Assembly: GCF_900215335.1 (NCBI RefSeq)
Contig: NZ_OCMT01000002.1
Span: forward strand, 434,001-498,000
Length of the DNA stretch: 64,000 bases
Origin: Pedobacter xixiisoli
GTDB lineage: Bacteria > Bacteroidota > Bacteroidia > Sphingobacteriales > Sphingobacteriaceae
Reading direction: 5' to 3'
The position numbers were made by a program, and so were the translations under genes. This document shows positions 24,440-33,723 of the stretch, piece after piece. The notes beneath the pieces are model-generated. The model had not been told where the DNA came from and did not search any database. It saw nothing but the letters and a program-made list of their open reading frames with translations. Positions within the stretch are counted from its first letter, which is position 1, and every line of letters begins with the position of its first letter.

Positions 24440-26944
24440 CTAATTCTTACGCTCTACTTCCCTATCCATTTCGGTCATATTCACATTAGTAGATTGTGAA
24501 AAATCGCCCAGTAAATGGTTATTGAAATAATCGGCTAGGCGCCAGAACATGTACTCGGTCATGTCGCCAAAAGCATGGCGCTGACCAGGAACCAAGATAA
24601 AATCAAAACGTTTACCAGCTTTAATTAAAGCGTTAGCTACCCTAATACTTCCAGCTGGGTGTACGTTGTTATCCACATCGCCGTGCATCAATAACAAATG
24701 TCCTTTTAGGTTTTTCGCCAAGTCGGGGTTTTTGTCTATCGAATATTTAAAAGAAGTATCACCTTTTAAAGATACCGTCTCTTTTACGCCGTGATGTTTT
24801 TCGCTCCACCAACGATTGTATATGCTATTATCGTGATTACCTGCATTAGAAACCGCCACTTTAAAGAAATCTGGATAAACTAGCATTGCCGCTGTAGACA
24901 TGAAACCGCCGCCAGAGTGACCAGTAATTCCCACTTTAGTTGCATCGATGTACGAATATCTATCTGCCAATTGCTCAATGGTAGCTTTTTTATCAGCCAA
25001 ACCGTAGTCTCTTAAGTTGCCATAACCGTAAGTATGGTACCATTTAGAACGAGCTGGATGTCCGCCCCTATTTCCTACGGTAACTACCACATAACCTAAT
25101 TGTGCCAAGCGATCTGTTCTGTCCATACTTTTTCCGAAAGCTTTGTTTACCGCTTCGGTTTGTGGTCCAGGATACACGTATTCAATTACCGGATATTTCT
25201 TAGTCGGGTCGAAATTGAAAGGCTTATACATTACGCCAAATAAATCGGTAATACCGTCATCAGCTTTTACCTTAAATGGTTCAGGGAATTTGTAACCCGT
25301 AGCCATCAGTAATGATAAATCAGCAGTTTCCAGTTCCATCACTTTGTTCCCATTATTATCGTACAAAGTAGATTTAGGAACCGTATTTACTCTAGAATAG
25401 TTATTTACGAAGTAACGGCCTGCATCGTTCATCACCGCAGCATGGTCAAAATCGCCAGCGTTTAATAATTTTAAACCAGAGCCGTCAAAATTTACACGGT
25501 ACAAGTGATAGTAGTAAGGGTCTTCCTTTGCTTCTCTGCCATTTGCAGTGAAATAAAGTACTCTCGCTTTCTCATCGATGTTTACAATCTCCTCACTGTG
25601 GAAAGCACCTTTGGTGATCTGATTTTTAAGTTTACCGTTTTCATCGAACAGGTAGAAATGTCCCCAACCATCACGTTCGCTCCAGTGAATTAATTCCTTT
25701 CCACCGTTTACCAAACCTGGGCGTTGCACTTCTACATACGTATTGAAACGCTCTTCGATTACAGGCTTAATCGTTCCACTTTTCACATCAACCACACAAA
25801 CATCAATACGTTTTAAATCGCGACTGGTACGCCCCATATAAAACTTGCTATTGTCTCCCAACCAAATCGCAGGGCGGAATTCGTTATCTCTATCTGAATT
25901 AAGCGCAGGTTTACTGTAAGTGTTTAAACTTTGGTCTTTAAAGGCAGAAACATTTAACTTTTTGCCAGTCTTTGCAGCGAAATCGAATAGCCAAACTTCA
26001 TCCTGAGGTGCTTCGGCTTCGCCTGGCATTTGATATTTGTAGGTTTCTAAAGTTGGTCTAACGGAAGCAACACTATTGATTACCCAAAGATCTTTAACTT
26101 TCCTACTGTCAGAGCGCTGAATTACAAAATACTTTGCATCTGGCGACCAAAGTACAAAAGCTCTTCTACGTTTCTTATCGTTTTTGATGATTTCTTCATT
26201 GTTTTCGCCGCTACCATCGCTACCAAAAGAATAATATTTAACGCCATCTTTGGTCAACTGATGCTCTACAATGGTACTATCTTCTTCATTTTTCAATGCT
26301 TTTTGATAGTTTGCTTTGTCCATCCAAAACAAATTGTAGTTGCGGGTAAAAATAATTGCAGACGAATCTGGCGCTACAGCTCCCCAAGCTGGTTTCGCTT
26401 TTGCTTTCTTATAATCTTTAATTTCGATGAGCTTCTGCCCCGCTAGTTCATATTGAAACTTAAAGATTTTCTTCTGCATCGAATCCGCAGCTTTTTTATC
26501 TTTTCTATCAGGTTTCACCTCATCAATGGTACTTTTAATCTCGAAAGTGATGTTTTTCTCATCATTGCTGAACTTCAAGTTCTCGATGGGTAAATGTTGC
26601 CCATCAAAAGGGTCGCGAATAATTAAAGTGATTTCTGCAGCTAGTTTTGCTGGATCGAAAAGCGTTTTCTTACTTCTAGCAGATGGATCTACCATGTACC
26701 AGTTTTTGCCACTTGGTGTTTCGTATTCGTACCAAAAACGATTGCTCTGTTTCAACCAATGCGGATCTACAGAAGTAGAGTAAATCATCTTCTTGAGCTT
26801 ACTTGGAGAAAACCTAGCTGCTTGTTGATAATTGGCTTTTTGTGGTGCTTGAACAGTTTCTGTAGTGGTTATTGTTTTAGTTTGCGCAAAAACAGTTCCT
26901 CCAGAAAGTAAGCCCAACAAAGAAAAAAAGTAAATTTTCTTCAT
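24440..26944 (-). CDS. S9-family prolyl oligopeptidase-like serine peptidase (DPP IV type)
   Basis: This 834-aa exported peptidase has a signal peptide (ending TVFAQ), an N-terminal beta-propeller (about 60-560) and a C-terminal alpha/beta hydrolase domain. The catalytic triad is S677 in GHSGGGF, D758 in MHGDVDNN and H790 in GQRHAF. It probably removes dipeptides from the N-termini of peptides in the periplasm, as DPP IV-like enzymes do. The repeat-laden region beyond its 3' end and the divergent deacetylase lipoproteins show no functional link. Its relative at 38146-40569 belongs to a different S9 branch. Confidence 0.9.
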   Translation of the reverse strand: MKKIYFFSLLGLLSGGTVFAQTKTITTTETVQAPQKANYQQAARFSPSKLKKMIYSTSVDPHWLKQSNRFWYEYETPSGKNWYMVDPSARSKKTLFDPAKLAAEITLIIRDPFDGQHLPIENLKFSNDEKNITFEIKSTIDEVKPDRKDKKAADSMQKKIFKFQYELAGQKLIEIKDYKKAKAKPAWGAVAPDSSAIIFTRNYNLFWMDKANYQKALKNEEDSTIVEHQLTKDGVKYYSFGSDGSGENNEEIIKNDKKRRRAFVLWSPDAKYFVIQRSDSRKVKDLWVINSVASVRPTLETYKYQMPGEAEAPQDEVWLFDFAAKTGKKLNVSAFKDQSLNTYSKPALNSDRDNEFRPAIWLGDNSKFYMGRTSRDLKRIDVCVVDVKSGTIKPVIEERFNTYVEVQRPGLVNGGKELIHWSERDGWGHFYLFDENGKLKNQITKGAFHSEEIVNIDEKARVLYFTANGREAKEDPYYYHLYRVNFDGSGLKLLNAGDFDHAAVMNDAGRYFVNNYSRVNTVPKSTLYDNNGNKVMELETADLSLLMATGYKFPEPFKVKADDGITDLFGVMYKPFNFDPTKKYPVIEYVYPGPQTEAVNKAFGKSMDRTDRLAQLGYVVVTVGNRGGHPARSKWYHTYGYGNLRDYGLADKKATIEQLADRYSYIDATKVGITGHSGGGFMSTAAMLVYPDFFKVAVSNAGNHDNSIYNRWWSEKHHGVKETVSLKGDTSFKYSIDKNPDLAKNLKGHLLLMHGDVDNNVHPAGSIRVANALIKAGKRFDFILVPGQRHAFGDMTEYMFWRLADYFNNHLLGDFSQSTNVNMTEMDREVERKN

Positions 26945-27068
26945 GCTTTATAAGTTAGTTAAGTGTTGGATTTTTGATGGAGCTAAATTAAACCAAAAAA
27001 GAATTTTTGCTGCCGATTTTCTGTAATAATTGAGTGAGTTTGATTTAGAACCTGTTTAGTAAAATTTA

Positions 27069-27190
27069 GGCACAGATACACGGATGAAATACGCATAAGC
27101 ATTATAGGAAACTATTTTTCTATTCAATTGAAACCCATTATTTGATGATCACATTTCAATTAAAAGTGATAAAATCTGTGCATCTGTGGC
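27069..27190. repeat. Inverted-repeat element, CACAGAT family, copy 2
   Basis: GGCACAGATACACGGAT at the left and ATCTGTGCATCTGTGGC at the right are inverted, around an AT-rich centre, as at 14282-14438. The element sits just upstream of the deacetylase gene pair and may carry or disturb its promoter. Confidence 0.6.
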
Positions 27191-27279
27191 TAACCACACA
27201 ACAGATAAAACAATTATTTTTTCAACACCATTATCACATATCATCTTATTGTTTAGTTTTGCTTCATATAAAGTATTTT

Positions 27280-28167
27280 ATGAAACGTTTTTTCTTCCCT
27301 TTAATCGCAATGGCACTAATTTACGGTGCTGGATGTCAATCTAAATCTCAACCTTCGTCATCTGCAGATGCAAAAGATAGTGTTACCAATAGCAACGAAG
27401 TGGCCCAAACTGAAAACCAAGCTGCTCCAATTGATACTAAAAACATTAAGGTAGCTGATGCAAAAACTATATTAGCCAGACCTCAGGTTCCTATTTTATG
27501 TTATCATCAAGTACGTAACTGGAGATCTACCGATGGGGCAATGGGAAAAGATTACACCGTAGAAATACAAAACTTTAAAGACCAAATGAAAATGTTGTCA
27601 GACAGCGGCTACAACACCATTTTACCTGACCAACTTTATGCTTATTTGAACGAAGGAAAACCGCTTCCTAAAAAGCCAATTATGCTAACTTTTGATGATA
27701 CCGTTTTAGACCAATATACCGTGGTTAATCCGACATTAAAAAAATATGGCTACAAAGCAGCTTATTTCATCATGACGGTTTCTATCGGTAAAAAAGGCAA
27801 GTTTGTTAACTACATGAGTTCAGAGCAAATTAAGCAACTTTCTGACGAAGGCAATACCATTGGTAGCCATACTTATGACCATAAAAACTTTAAAAAATAT
27901 ACTGGCAAAGATTGGGAAGAGCAATTAGACAAACCAACTAAGAAGCTGGAAGAGATTACTGGTAAAAAGATGGAGTATTTTGCGTACCCATTTGGTTTAT
28001 GGAACAAGGAAGGTTTTCCAGAGTTAAAGAAACGAGGTTTTAAAATGGCTTTTGCTTTAGCCGACAAACGTGATGAAAACGACCCTTTAATGTGTGTGAG
28101 AAGAATTATTGCTAGTGGCTTTTGGAGTCCAAAAACTTTACACAACAACATCGTAAAAAGTTTCTAA
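27280..28167 (+). CDS. Polysaccharide deacetylase lipoprotein, copy 1
   Basis: This 295-aa lipoprotein starts at the ATG at 27280, which gives MKRFFFPLIAMALIYGAGC with a lipobox ending in Cys19; the longer frame starting at 27142 lacks a signal peptide at its start and is rejected. The NodB-type deacetylase domain has TFDDT (metal Asp) and SHTYDHKNF (metal His pair H..H). It should remove acetyl groups from an envelope or extracellular polysaccharide, anchored to the membrane. A paralogue starts 12 bases after its stop; both share PILCYHQVRNW/VLCYHQIRDW openings and FIMTVSIGKKG. Confidence 0.9.
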   Translation: MKRFFFPLIAMALIYGAGCQSKSQPSSSADAKDSVTNSNEVAQTENQAAPIDTKNIKVADAKTILARPQVPILCYHQVRNWRSTDGAMGKDYTVEIQNFKDQMKMLSDSGYNTILPDQLYAYLNEGKPLPKKPIMLTFDDTVLDQYTVVNPTLKKYGYKAAYFIMTVSIGKKGKFVNYMSSEQIKQLSDEGNTIGSHTYDHKNFKKYTGKDWEEQLDKPTKKLEEITGKKMEYFAYPFGLWNKEGFPELKKRGFKMAFALADKRDENDPLMCVRRIIASGFWSPKTLHNNIVKSF

Positions 28168-28179
28168 GGAAATTTATTC

Positions 28180-29037
28180 ATGAAAAAATTTTTACTTGGG
28201 GCATTGTTATGCCCCTTTATATTTTCTGCTTGCCAGTCTACTTCTGGAGATACCAACCATACAGTTACCAAAACTGATACCGTTTCAAAAGAACAAATTA
28301 ACGCTGAAGAAGAAAGCAAACCTGCCGATTCAGCAACCATATTAGCCAGAAAAGAAGTTCCGGTATTATGTTATCATCAAATTAGAGATTGGTTACCTAG
28401 CGATGGAAAAAGAGCGAAAGATGATATCATTTCTCCTGCGAAATTTAAGGAACACTTAAAGATGTTGGCTGATAGCGGTTACCATTCTATATTACCAGAC
28501 CAACTTTATGATTATCTGGTTTATGGAAAATCGCTCCCAGAAAAACCGATTATGTTTACTTTTGATGATACCGATTTAGACCAATATACCGTAGCTTATC
28601 CTACCTTAAAGCAATATGGTTTTAAGGCAGTGTATTTCATTATGACGGTTTCTATTGGTAAAAAAGGCCGAATTGCTTACATGAATGCGCAACAAATTAA
28701 AGAACTTTCTGATGAGGGCAACGTGATTGCGAGCCATACCTACGACCATAAAAACTTCTCTAAATTTACCGAAGAAGATTGGAAAACTCAGATTGACGAG
28801 CCTACACAGAAATTAGAAAGAATTACAGGCAAAAAGGTAGAATATTTCGCTTATCCTTATGGCGTTTATAAAGCTAGCTTGCTGCCTAAGCTAAAAGAAC
28901 ACGGCTTTAAAGCTGCTTTCATTTTATCTACTAAGAGAGATGAAAACTATCCGCTTTATACCATCAGAAGAATCATAGATCCGGGGAATTATACGGCTAG
29001 AAATCTGATGCATAGCATTAAAAAGAGTTTCAAATAG
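28180..29037 (+). CDS. Polysaccharide deacetylase lipoprotein, copy 2
   Basis: This is a 285-aa paralogue of the preceding gene. The signal peptide ends with the lipobox IFSAC (Cys17). Deacetylase motifs TFDDT and SHTYDHKNF are intact, so both copies should be active. The linker after the lipid anchor is Glu/Lys-rich. The tandem pair probably arose by local duplication and is likely co-transcribed. The two may act on different substrates or conditions. Confidence 0.9.
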   Translation: MKKFLLGALLCPFIFSACQSTSGDTNHTVTKTDTVSKEQINAEEESKPADSATILARKEVPVLCYHQIRDWLPSDGKRAKDDIISPAKFKEHLKMLADSGYHSILPDQLYDYLVYGKSLPEKPIMFTFDDTDLDQYTVAYPTLKQYGFKAVYFIMTVSIGKKGRIAYMNAQQIKELSDEGNVIASHTYDHKNFSKFTEEDWKTQIDEPTQKLERITGKKVEYFAYPYGVYKASLLPKLKEHGFKAAFILSTKRDENYPLYTIRRIIDPGNYTARNLMHSIKKSFK

Positions 29038-29045
29038 TTTTTGGT

Positions 29046-29076
29046 TTCTTGCGAAGCTTTGCTAGTTTCGCAAGAA
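29046..29076 (+). promoter_or_regulatory. 10-bp perfect stem before the metallopeptidase gene
   Basis: TTCTTGCGAA and TTCGCAAGAA pair around an 11-base loop, 8 bases after the second deacetylase stop. No T-run follows, so it is either a weak terminator or a leader hairpin of the next gene (ATG at 29092). Confidence 0.4.
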
Positions 29077-29091
29077 CCTAATTTGATACTC

Positions 29092-30456
29092 ATGTTTAAG
29101 CTATTCCTTCCCTTTTATTTAGTCTTCCTTGCCTTTTCTTTACAAGCCCAAATCCCACACCTTATTGGAAAAACAATTGTGGATATGCAAACAGGGCAAA
29201 TTACTTGTGATTTTACGATAACTAATATTCCTGATTTAGGAAAAGACTATCAGTTACTGCTGAACAAAGGATTTAATATCAAGCACCTGAAAAATGCTAC
29301 TGGTGAAGTAATTAAATATGATGGTTTTTACAATGGCAAAATGCGTGGCGAAGGATTGGTATATACGCCATCTAACAAAAACGAAATATTAGAAAACCCC
29401 AAACAACTGAGCATTAGTTACACTGGAGCCTTCCCAATTTACAAGGACGAATATAATTTTTTAGATTTTAAAGGATTGATTGCCTTTAATGGAACAACTT
29501 TAAGAGCTTCGGAGCAATCTAAATGGTATCCCATTATTTACGATGTAAAAGCAGACCAGCAATTGGAACAAATTACATTTGACATTACCGTAGAATGTAA
29601 AAATGCTCAACAGATTTTCGTTAATGGCGATTTGCCAAAAGCAGGTCCATCTGCCAATTTCAAATCTCGTGTTCCATTGGCTCCAATGCTGTTTATCGGC
29701 AACTATAATGTGCAACAAACATCTAATGCTTTGTTCTTAAATACCGATATGAATAAAGCGCAATTAGCAGTTTTTGAAAAAGAAATTGCAGAGATGAAAG
29801 CGTATTACAACAAAGTTCTAGGTATTCCGTACGAAACTAAAAATGTGTTTATCGAGCACACTGCTATCGAAAAGTTCAATAAAGGCAGAACTTGGGGCTT
29901 CGCTTCCTATCCTACTATTGCCATCGCTGGCGGCAAATTGGGAGAAACGATTGATGAAATCAACAAAAAATTCAAAGATTCCACCGATTATCCATTTTAT
30001 GCACACGAAGTAGGTCATTATTACTTTGGAAACGTACTTCAACCTAACTCCACCCTATTTTGGTTTTTCTTAGAGTCTACTGCAGAATATCTTTCGGTAA
30101 AAGCCAGCGAAGCCAAATTTGGCAAAACTTATAGTAGTACTTACTTTAAAAACGCCAGTAACAATTTGAGAAACTTCAAGGCTGTGCCTTTAAACAAAGT
30201 AACTGAGATCAATCAAATTAACGGAACTTACAGATACAATTATGGTCCACTGATATTACGAGGTTTAGAACAAATTATAGGAGAAAAGCGTATGTTCGGT
30301 TTCTTGAAGCAATGTTTAAATGCCAAAGGGAAACCTACCGATTATGCTTTTCTCAAAGAACAGGCTTTAAAATCTGGCATTAGCAATAAAGAGTGGGGTT
30401 TATTTGAAAAGCAGTTTATCGAGAGCGAAAACGTAACTGCACTCATCAAATATTAA
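29092..30456 (+). CDS. Secreted M1-like zinc metallopeptidase
   Basis: This 454-aa protein starts at the ATG at 29092, giving MFKLFLPFYLVFLAFSLQAQ as signal peptide; a TTG 17 codons upstream only adds leader DNA. The zinc site is H305-E-V-G-H309 with E328 eighteen residues on (the gluzincin HExxH-x18-E spacing of M1 aminopeptidases). The N-terminal half is beta-rich, as in M1 enzymes. The GxMEN motif is not obvious, so aminopeptidase activity is likely but not certain. It follows the deacetylase pair on the same strand and overlaps the convergent GreA-like gene by four bases (TTAA). Confidence 0.75.
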   Translation: MFKLFLPFYLVFLAFSLQAQIPHLIGKTIVDMQTGQITCDFTITNIPDLGKDYQLLLNKGFNIKHLKNATGEVIKYDGFYNGKMRGEGLVYTPSNKNEILENPKQLSISYTGAFPIYKDEYNFLDFKGLIAFNGTTLRASEQSKWYPIIYDVKADQQLEQITFDITVECKNAQQIFVNGDLPKAGPSANFKSRVPLAPMLFIGNYNVQQTSNALFLNTDMNKAQLAVFEKEIAEMKAYYNKVLGIPYETKNVFIEHTAIEKFNKGRTWGFASYPTIAIAGGKLGETIDEINKKFKDSTDYPFYAHEVGHYYFGNVLQPNSTLFWFFLESTAEYLSVKASEAKFGKTYSSTYFKNASNNLRNFKAVPLNKVTEINQINGTYRYNYGPLILRGLEQIIGEKRMFGFLKQCLNAKGKPTDYAFLKEQALKSGISNKEWGLFEKQFIESENVTALIKY

Positions 30457-30896
30457 CTAATATCTTCAATTTGATAAGCTTTACCATTAAAATCAAATTG
30501 AGCCCCTGCAGTTTTGCCAACAAGTAATTTACCTATTGGTGAGGCTGCAGAAATAGCAAAATAAGTTTTCCCTTCTAACAACAACTGCCCCGCACTAATA
30601 CCGATATAAAAACTGCCATTATTGGTAATTACCAAACTACCACTTCTTACTTTAGCGGTTTCAGTGATGTCTGCAAGCGTCAATAAAACTGCCTTTTGCT
30701 GCTGGGCATCGGCTAATAATTGCTTATTACGGTTGATATCTTGCTGCGCCATCTCGCGACCAGTTTCAAATTTATCGCCAGCGCTGCTTTTAGTGTCATC
30801 GTTACTCGCTTCCTGCGCTTGTTGCAAAGCTTCCGTTGCCGTAGCTATTCGTTTCTCAATAAAGTCTAAGCAAAGCTGATATAGTTGGGTCTTCAA
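30453..30896 (-). CDS. GreA/GreB-like transcription factor family protein
   Basis: This 147-aa protein combines an N-terminal coiled-coil-like helix pair (to about residue 70, with SSAGDKFETGREMAQQDINR) and a C-terminal FKBP-like domain ending VGKTAGAQFDFNGKAYQIED. That layout is the GreA/GreB family that binds in the RNA polymerase secondary channel. The acidic tip residues needed for transcript cleavage are less clear than in GreA, so it may be a Gre-fold regulator instead. Some databases call relatives 3-oxoacyl-ACP synthase, which does not fit the sequence. The stop overlaps the convergent stop. Confidence 0.7.
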   Translation of the reverse strand: MKTQLYQLCLDFIEKRIATATEALQQAQEASNDDTKSSAGDKFETGREMAQQDINRNKQLLADAQQQKAVLLTLADITETAKVRSGSLVITNNGSFYIGISAGQLLLEGKTYFAISAASPIGKLLVGKTAGAQFDFNGKAYQIEDIS

Positions 30897-31036
30897 TGAT
30901 TAATGGTTAGTTGTTAATGATAAATGGTTAATTGTTTAACTGGTTAATTGTTGATGGATGATAGTTGATTGTGAATAATCTAAGCCCTAAATTCCTAGCC
31001 ACTAAAACCTAATTCCTAAAAACTGATACCTGCCCC

Positions 31037-31615
31037 CTACTTCTCTATCCACTTCACTTTCTCTGCAATCGGCGTACGGTTTGCAGGTCTCGATTCGGCG
31101 TTGTGATAGCCCATGTAAAACAAACCGTAGCATTTTTCATTTTCGCCCAAAGCCAAGAAATCTCCTAGATGGTCTATTAGTGGAGGTGAACTCCAATAAG
31201 CCCCTACATTCAAAGCTTCGGCTGTTAAGGCCATATTTTGAACAGCGCAACCTACCGCAGCAATTTCTTCCCAATTGGGTACTTTATCTTCGTGAAACTG
31301 GATGTTGATAGCAATAATTACATCTGCCTGCGAAGTCTTCTGACCAAAACTATCATACTTTTTCTGTAAGAACTTTTCAGCAGGAACAACTCTTTTGTAA
31401 ATATCACCTAGTTCTGCACCTAACTTCGCTTTGCCTTCTTTTCTGATTACCATAAAACGCCAAGGCTGGGTTAATTTATGTGTAGGTGCATAGTTCGCAC
31501 TTTCTAAGATTTGCTCAATAACATCAGTAGGAATTTCTTCCTTAGTATAACTTTCAGGGAAAATACTTCTTCTGTTTTTTATAATTTCTGATAGGATTTC
31601 TGCTTTATTACTCAT
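31037..31615 (-). CDS. Nitroreductase-family protein
   Basis: This 192-aa protein fits the FMN-dependent nitroreductase fold: an early RRSIFPESY segment (phosphate/FMN contact), LTQPWRFMVI in the middle, and AEALNVGAYWSSPP with a hydrophobic C-terminal part. It probably is a dimeric NAD(P)H oxidoreductase of the cytosol. The natural substrate is unknown. It lies alone, 138 bases downstream of the GreA-like gene in the sense of the minus strand. Confidence 0.87.
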   Translation of the reverse strand: MSNKAEILSEIIKNRRSIFPESYTKEEIPTDVIEQILESANYAPTHKLTQPWRFMVIRKEGKAKLGAELGDIYKRVVPAEKFLQKKYDSFGQKTSQADVIIAINIQFHEDKVPNWEEIAAVGCAVQNMALTAEALNVGAYWSSPPLIDHLGDFLALGENEKCYGLFYMGYHNAESRPANRTPIAEKVKWIEK

Positions 31616-31720
31616 ATCCCAAAAGTAAGATTTAAGTGCGGTTTTAATGTTTAATACTTGTAAAATTGGTAGTATCCTACACCAAAAAGACCATATTTAC
31701 CGTATGTAGAGTGCTCAGTC

Positions 31721-32275
31721 CTATTTTCTTTTCAACTGTTTTCTAACCTGTTTCACTTTCGCAAAAAAGGCAATACTTTCCTTATCCACTAGGTAATCCA
31801 TAGTCTGCAGCAGTTCTTCTTTTATCCAAGGATGTTTCACCGAAAAATTAGCTAAGATATTTAAACAATGTGATTTAATAGCTACCGGTACGTTTTCGTC
31901 GATTAACCAAGCGAAAGTAGTTTCCACCAATTCCTCAGTGCTATATTCCTGTAAAATCTTTTTAATTTCTTGTGGTGCATTCTTCTTGCTAAGCAGGGCC
32001 AATATTTTACCAAAATGCCTACGTGCTGAAAGATTGTTCTGCGAAGAAAATCTAGCTAAGAAATAATCGACATCAGCGACAAATTCCTTCGGATTATTAA
32101 TGTAAACATTCTCCAAAATCCATGCCGCCCTAAAAGCTATCTTTTCTTCTGGATGAAAAGTTAAATCAATAATATCTTTTACTGCATTAGCTTGCTTTGC
32201 TGCTATTTGAGCAAGTAAGTCAACCTTGGTCTTCGACAATGTAGTTTTGATGTCTTCGATGAGCTGTTCTTTCAT
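31721..32275 (-). CDS. Alpha-helical repeat protein, 184 aa
   Basis: No family is assigned with certainty. The protein is all-helical with HEAT/ARM-like repetition: EKIAFRAAWILENVYINNP, then LSARRHFGKILALL, then VPVAIKSHCLNILANF are three helical hairpins of similar shape. It is likely a cytosolic scaffold or adaptor. The N-terminus is charged and the last residues are basic (KVRQVRKQLKRK in part). Relatives occur in Bacteroidota. It lies opposite to the methyltransferase gene across a perfect-looking palindrome at 32321-32362. Confidence 0.6.
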   Translation of the reverse strand: MKEQLIEDIKTTLSKTKVDLLAQIAAKQANAVKDIIDLTFHPEEKIAFRAAWILENVYINNPKEFVADVDYFLARFSSQNNLSARRHFGKILALLSKKNAPQEIKKILQEYSTEELVETTFAWLIDENVPVAIKSHCLNILANFSVKHPWIKEELLQTMDYLVDKESIAFFAKVKQVRKQLKRK

Positions 32276-32320
32276 ACTGTCATCGAAATTAACGATTTAT
32301 TTCAACTAAAAAATAATTGA

Positions 32321-32362
32321 AACCACATAGACACATAGAAATAGCTATGTATCTATGTGGTT
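32321..32362. repeat. Palindromic CACATAG repeat
   Basis: AACCACATAGACACATAG and CTATGTATCTATGTGGTT pair over 18 positions with one mismatch around a short AAATAG-type loop. The type is common in Bacteroidota intergenic DNA. It lies in the divergent promoter region. Confidence 0.65.
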
Positions 32363-32431
32363 GTAAAGAAAAGCAAGTTTCGGATTTTTAATACGTCCTA
32401 CTCTCACCATATTTGTATAAATTTAAAGCTG

Positions 32432-33274
32432 ATGAACACGCAAGAGGAAGTAAATTACGAAAGGATTGCCAAGGCTATTGATTATATCAAGACACATTTC
32501 AAAAGTCAGCCTAATTTAGATGAAGTGGCCGAAAAAGTGAATCTAAGTCCCTTTCATTTCCAAAGGCTATTTACGGAATGGGCAGGAACGAGTCCGAAGA
32601 AATTCTTGCAATATGTTAGTGTAAACCATGCCAAAAGATTACTACAAACTGAACAAGCCAACTTATTTGATGTTGCTTTTGAAACTGGACTTTCGGGAAC
32701 TAGCAGGTTACACGATTTGTTTGTGAATATTGAAGGAATGACGCCAGCTGAATACAAAAACGGTGGCAGCGAACTCACCATCAACTACAGCTTTTCAGAG
32801 ACACATTTTGGTTCGTTACTAACTGCGTCAACCGAAAAAGGCGTTTGCTATATGGCTTTTCATGAGGATGAACAAATGGCTTTAACTTTGCTAAAAGCAA
32901 AATTTCCAAATGCGAGCTACGAGGGAAAATTAGATGTGTTACAGCAAAATGCACTGTTCATCTTTCAAAACGATTGGTCGAAATTAAAGGATGTTAAACT
33001 GCATTTGAAAGGTACAGATTTCCAACTAAAAGTATGGGAAGCCTTGTTAAAAATCCCAATGGGCCAACTCTCAACCTATGGAAAATTAGCTAATGAACTA
33101 GGAAACCCGAATGCCTCTAGGGCAGTTGGAACAGCTATTGGTAGCAACCCTATTGCTTTTTTAATTCCTTGTCACAGGGTAATACAATCTAGCGGAACTT
33201 TTGGAGGTTACATGTGGGGCAATACGAGAAAAACTGCGATTATTGGTTGGGAGCAAGCTTTTGTTAGGGATTAG
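32432..33274 (+). CDS. Ada-like fusion: AraC-type DNA-binding domain and O6-alkylguanine methyltransferase
   Basis: This 280-aa protein starts at 32432; an ATG 25 codons upstream is rejected because the usual N-terminal end matches NTQEEVNYERIAKAIDYI. Residues to about 105 are an AraC/XylS helix-turn-helix pair (KVNLSPFHFQRLFTEWAGTS). Residues about 110-280 are a DNA methyltransferase with the PCHRV site, active C247, preceded by the conserved Asn and Arg region NPNASRAVGTA. It lacks the N-terminal zinc Cys domain of E. coli Ada. It should repair O6-alkylguanine and may regulate alkylation-damage genes. It is followed by a four-helix-bundle gene and an alkB gene on the same strand. Confidence 0.93.
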   Translation: MNTQEEVNYERIAKAIDYIKTHFKSQPNLDEVAEKVNLSPFHFQRLFTEWAGTSPKKFLQYVSVNHAKRLLQTEQANLFDVAFETGLSGTSRLHDLFVNIEGMTPAEYKNGGSELTINYSFSETHFGSLLTASTEKGVCYMAFHEDEQMALTLLKAKFPNASYEGKLDVLQQNALFIFQNDWSKLKDVKLHLKGTDFQLKVWEALLKIPMGQLSTYGKLANELGNPNASRAVGTAIGSNPIAFLIPCHRVIQSSGTFGGYMWGNTRKTAIIGWEQAFVRD

Positions 33275-33349
33275 GTGTTAGGATTTAGGAACTAGCTACT
33301 AGTTGGTCGAAGTATTTTAGTAAATTTAATCTTACGAAAACTACTACCT

Positions 33350-33706
33350 ATGGCTATCAAATGTTTCGAAGATGTTATTGCTTGGCGAAAAGCTCAAGAT
33401 ATCGCAATAGTTATCTACAAAGAATTTAAAAACAATAAGGATTGGGATTTTAAAAGCCAAATATGTAGGGCTGCAGTATCGATTTCCAACAACATTGCTG
33501 AAGGTTTTGATCGAGGAACTAAACCTGAATTTAGACGCTTTTTATATATCGCGTTGGCATCAAATAGCGAGGTCAGGTCAATGTTACATTTAGCACTACG
33601 ACTTGGCTATATTAATGAAGCTATTTTCAAAAAAATAGTAATACAATCTGAAGAGGTTGCGAAAATAATTAGCGGCCTAATCAAATCACTAATACCTAAA
33701 TCCTAA
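33350..33706 (+). CDS. Four-helix-bundle protein (TIGR02436/S23-type), copy 1
   Basis: This 118-aa protein has the four-helix-bundle (TIGR02436) pattern: FEDVIAWRKAQDIAI opening, then IAEGFDRGTKPEFRRFLYIA and the final ICRAAVSISNN-type helix. The family includes proteins encoded in intervening sequences of 23S rRNA genes and scattered elsewhere, with no defined activity. It sits between the Ada-like gene and alkB. The DNA on either side of it is low-complexity CCTAAATCCTAA-like sequence, inverted on the two sides, which suggests it was inserted. A second copy splits thyA and folA. Confidence 0.85.
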   Translation: MAIKCFEDVIAWRKAQDIAIVIYKEFKNNKDWDFKSQICRAAVSISNNIAEGFDRGTKPEFRRFLYIALASNSEVRSMLHLALRLGYINEAIFKKIVIQSEEVAKIISGLIKSLIPKS

Positions 33707-33723
33707 TACCTAGCTACTAATTA

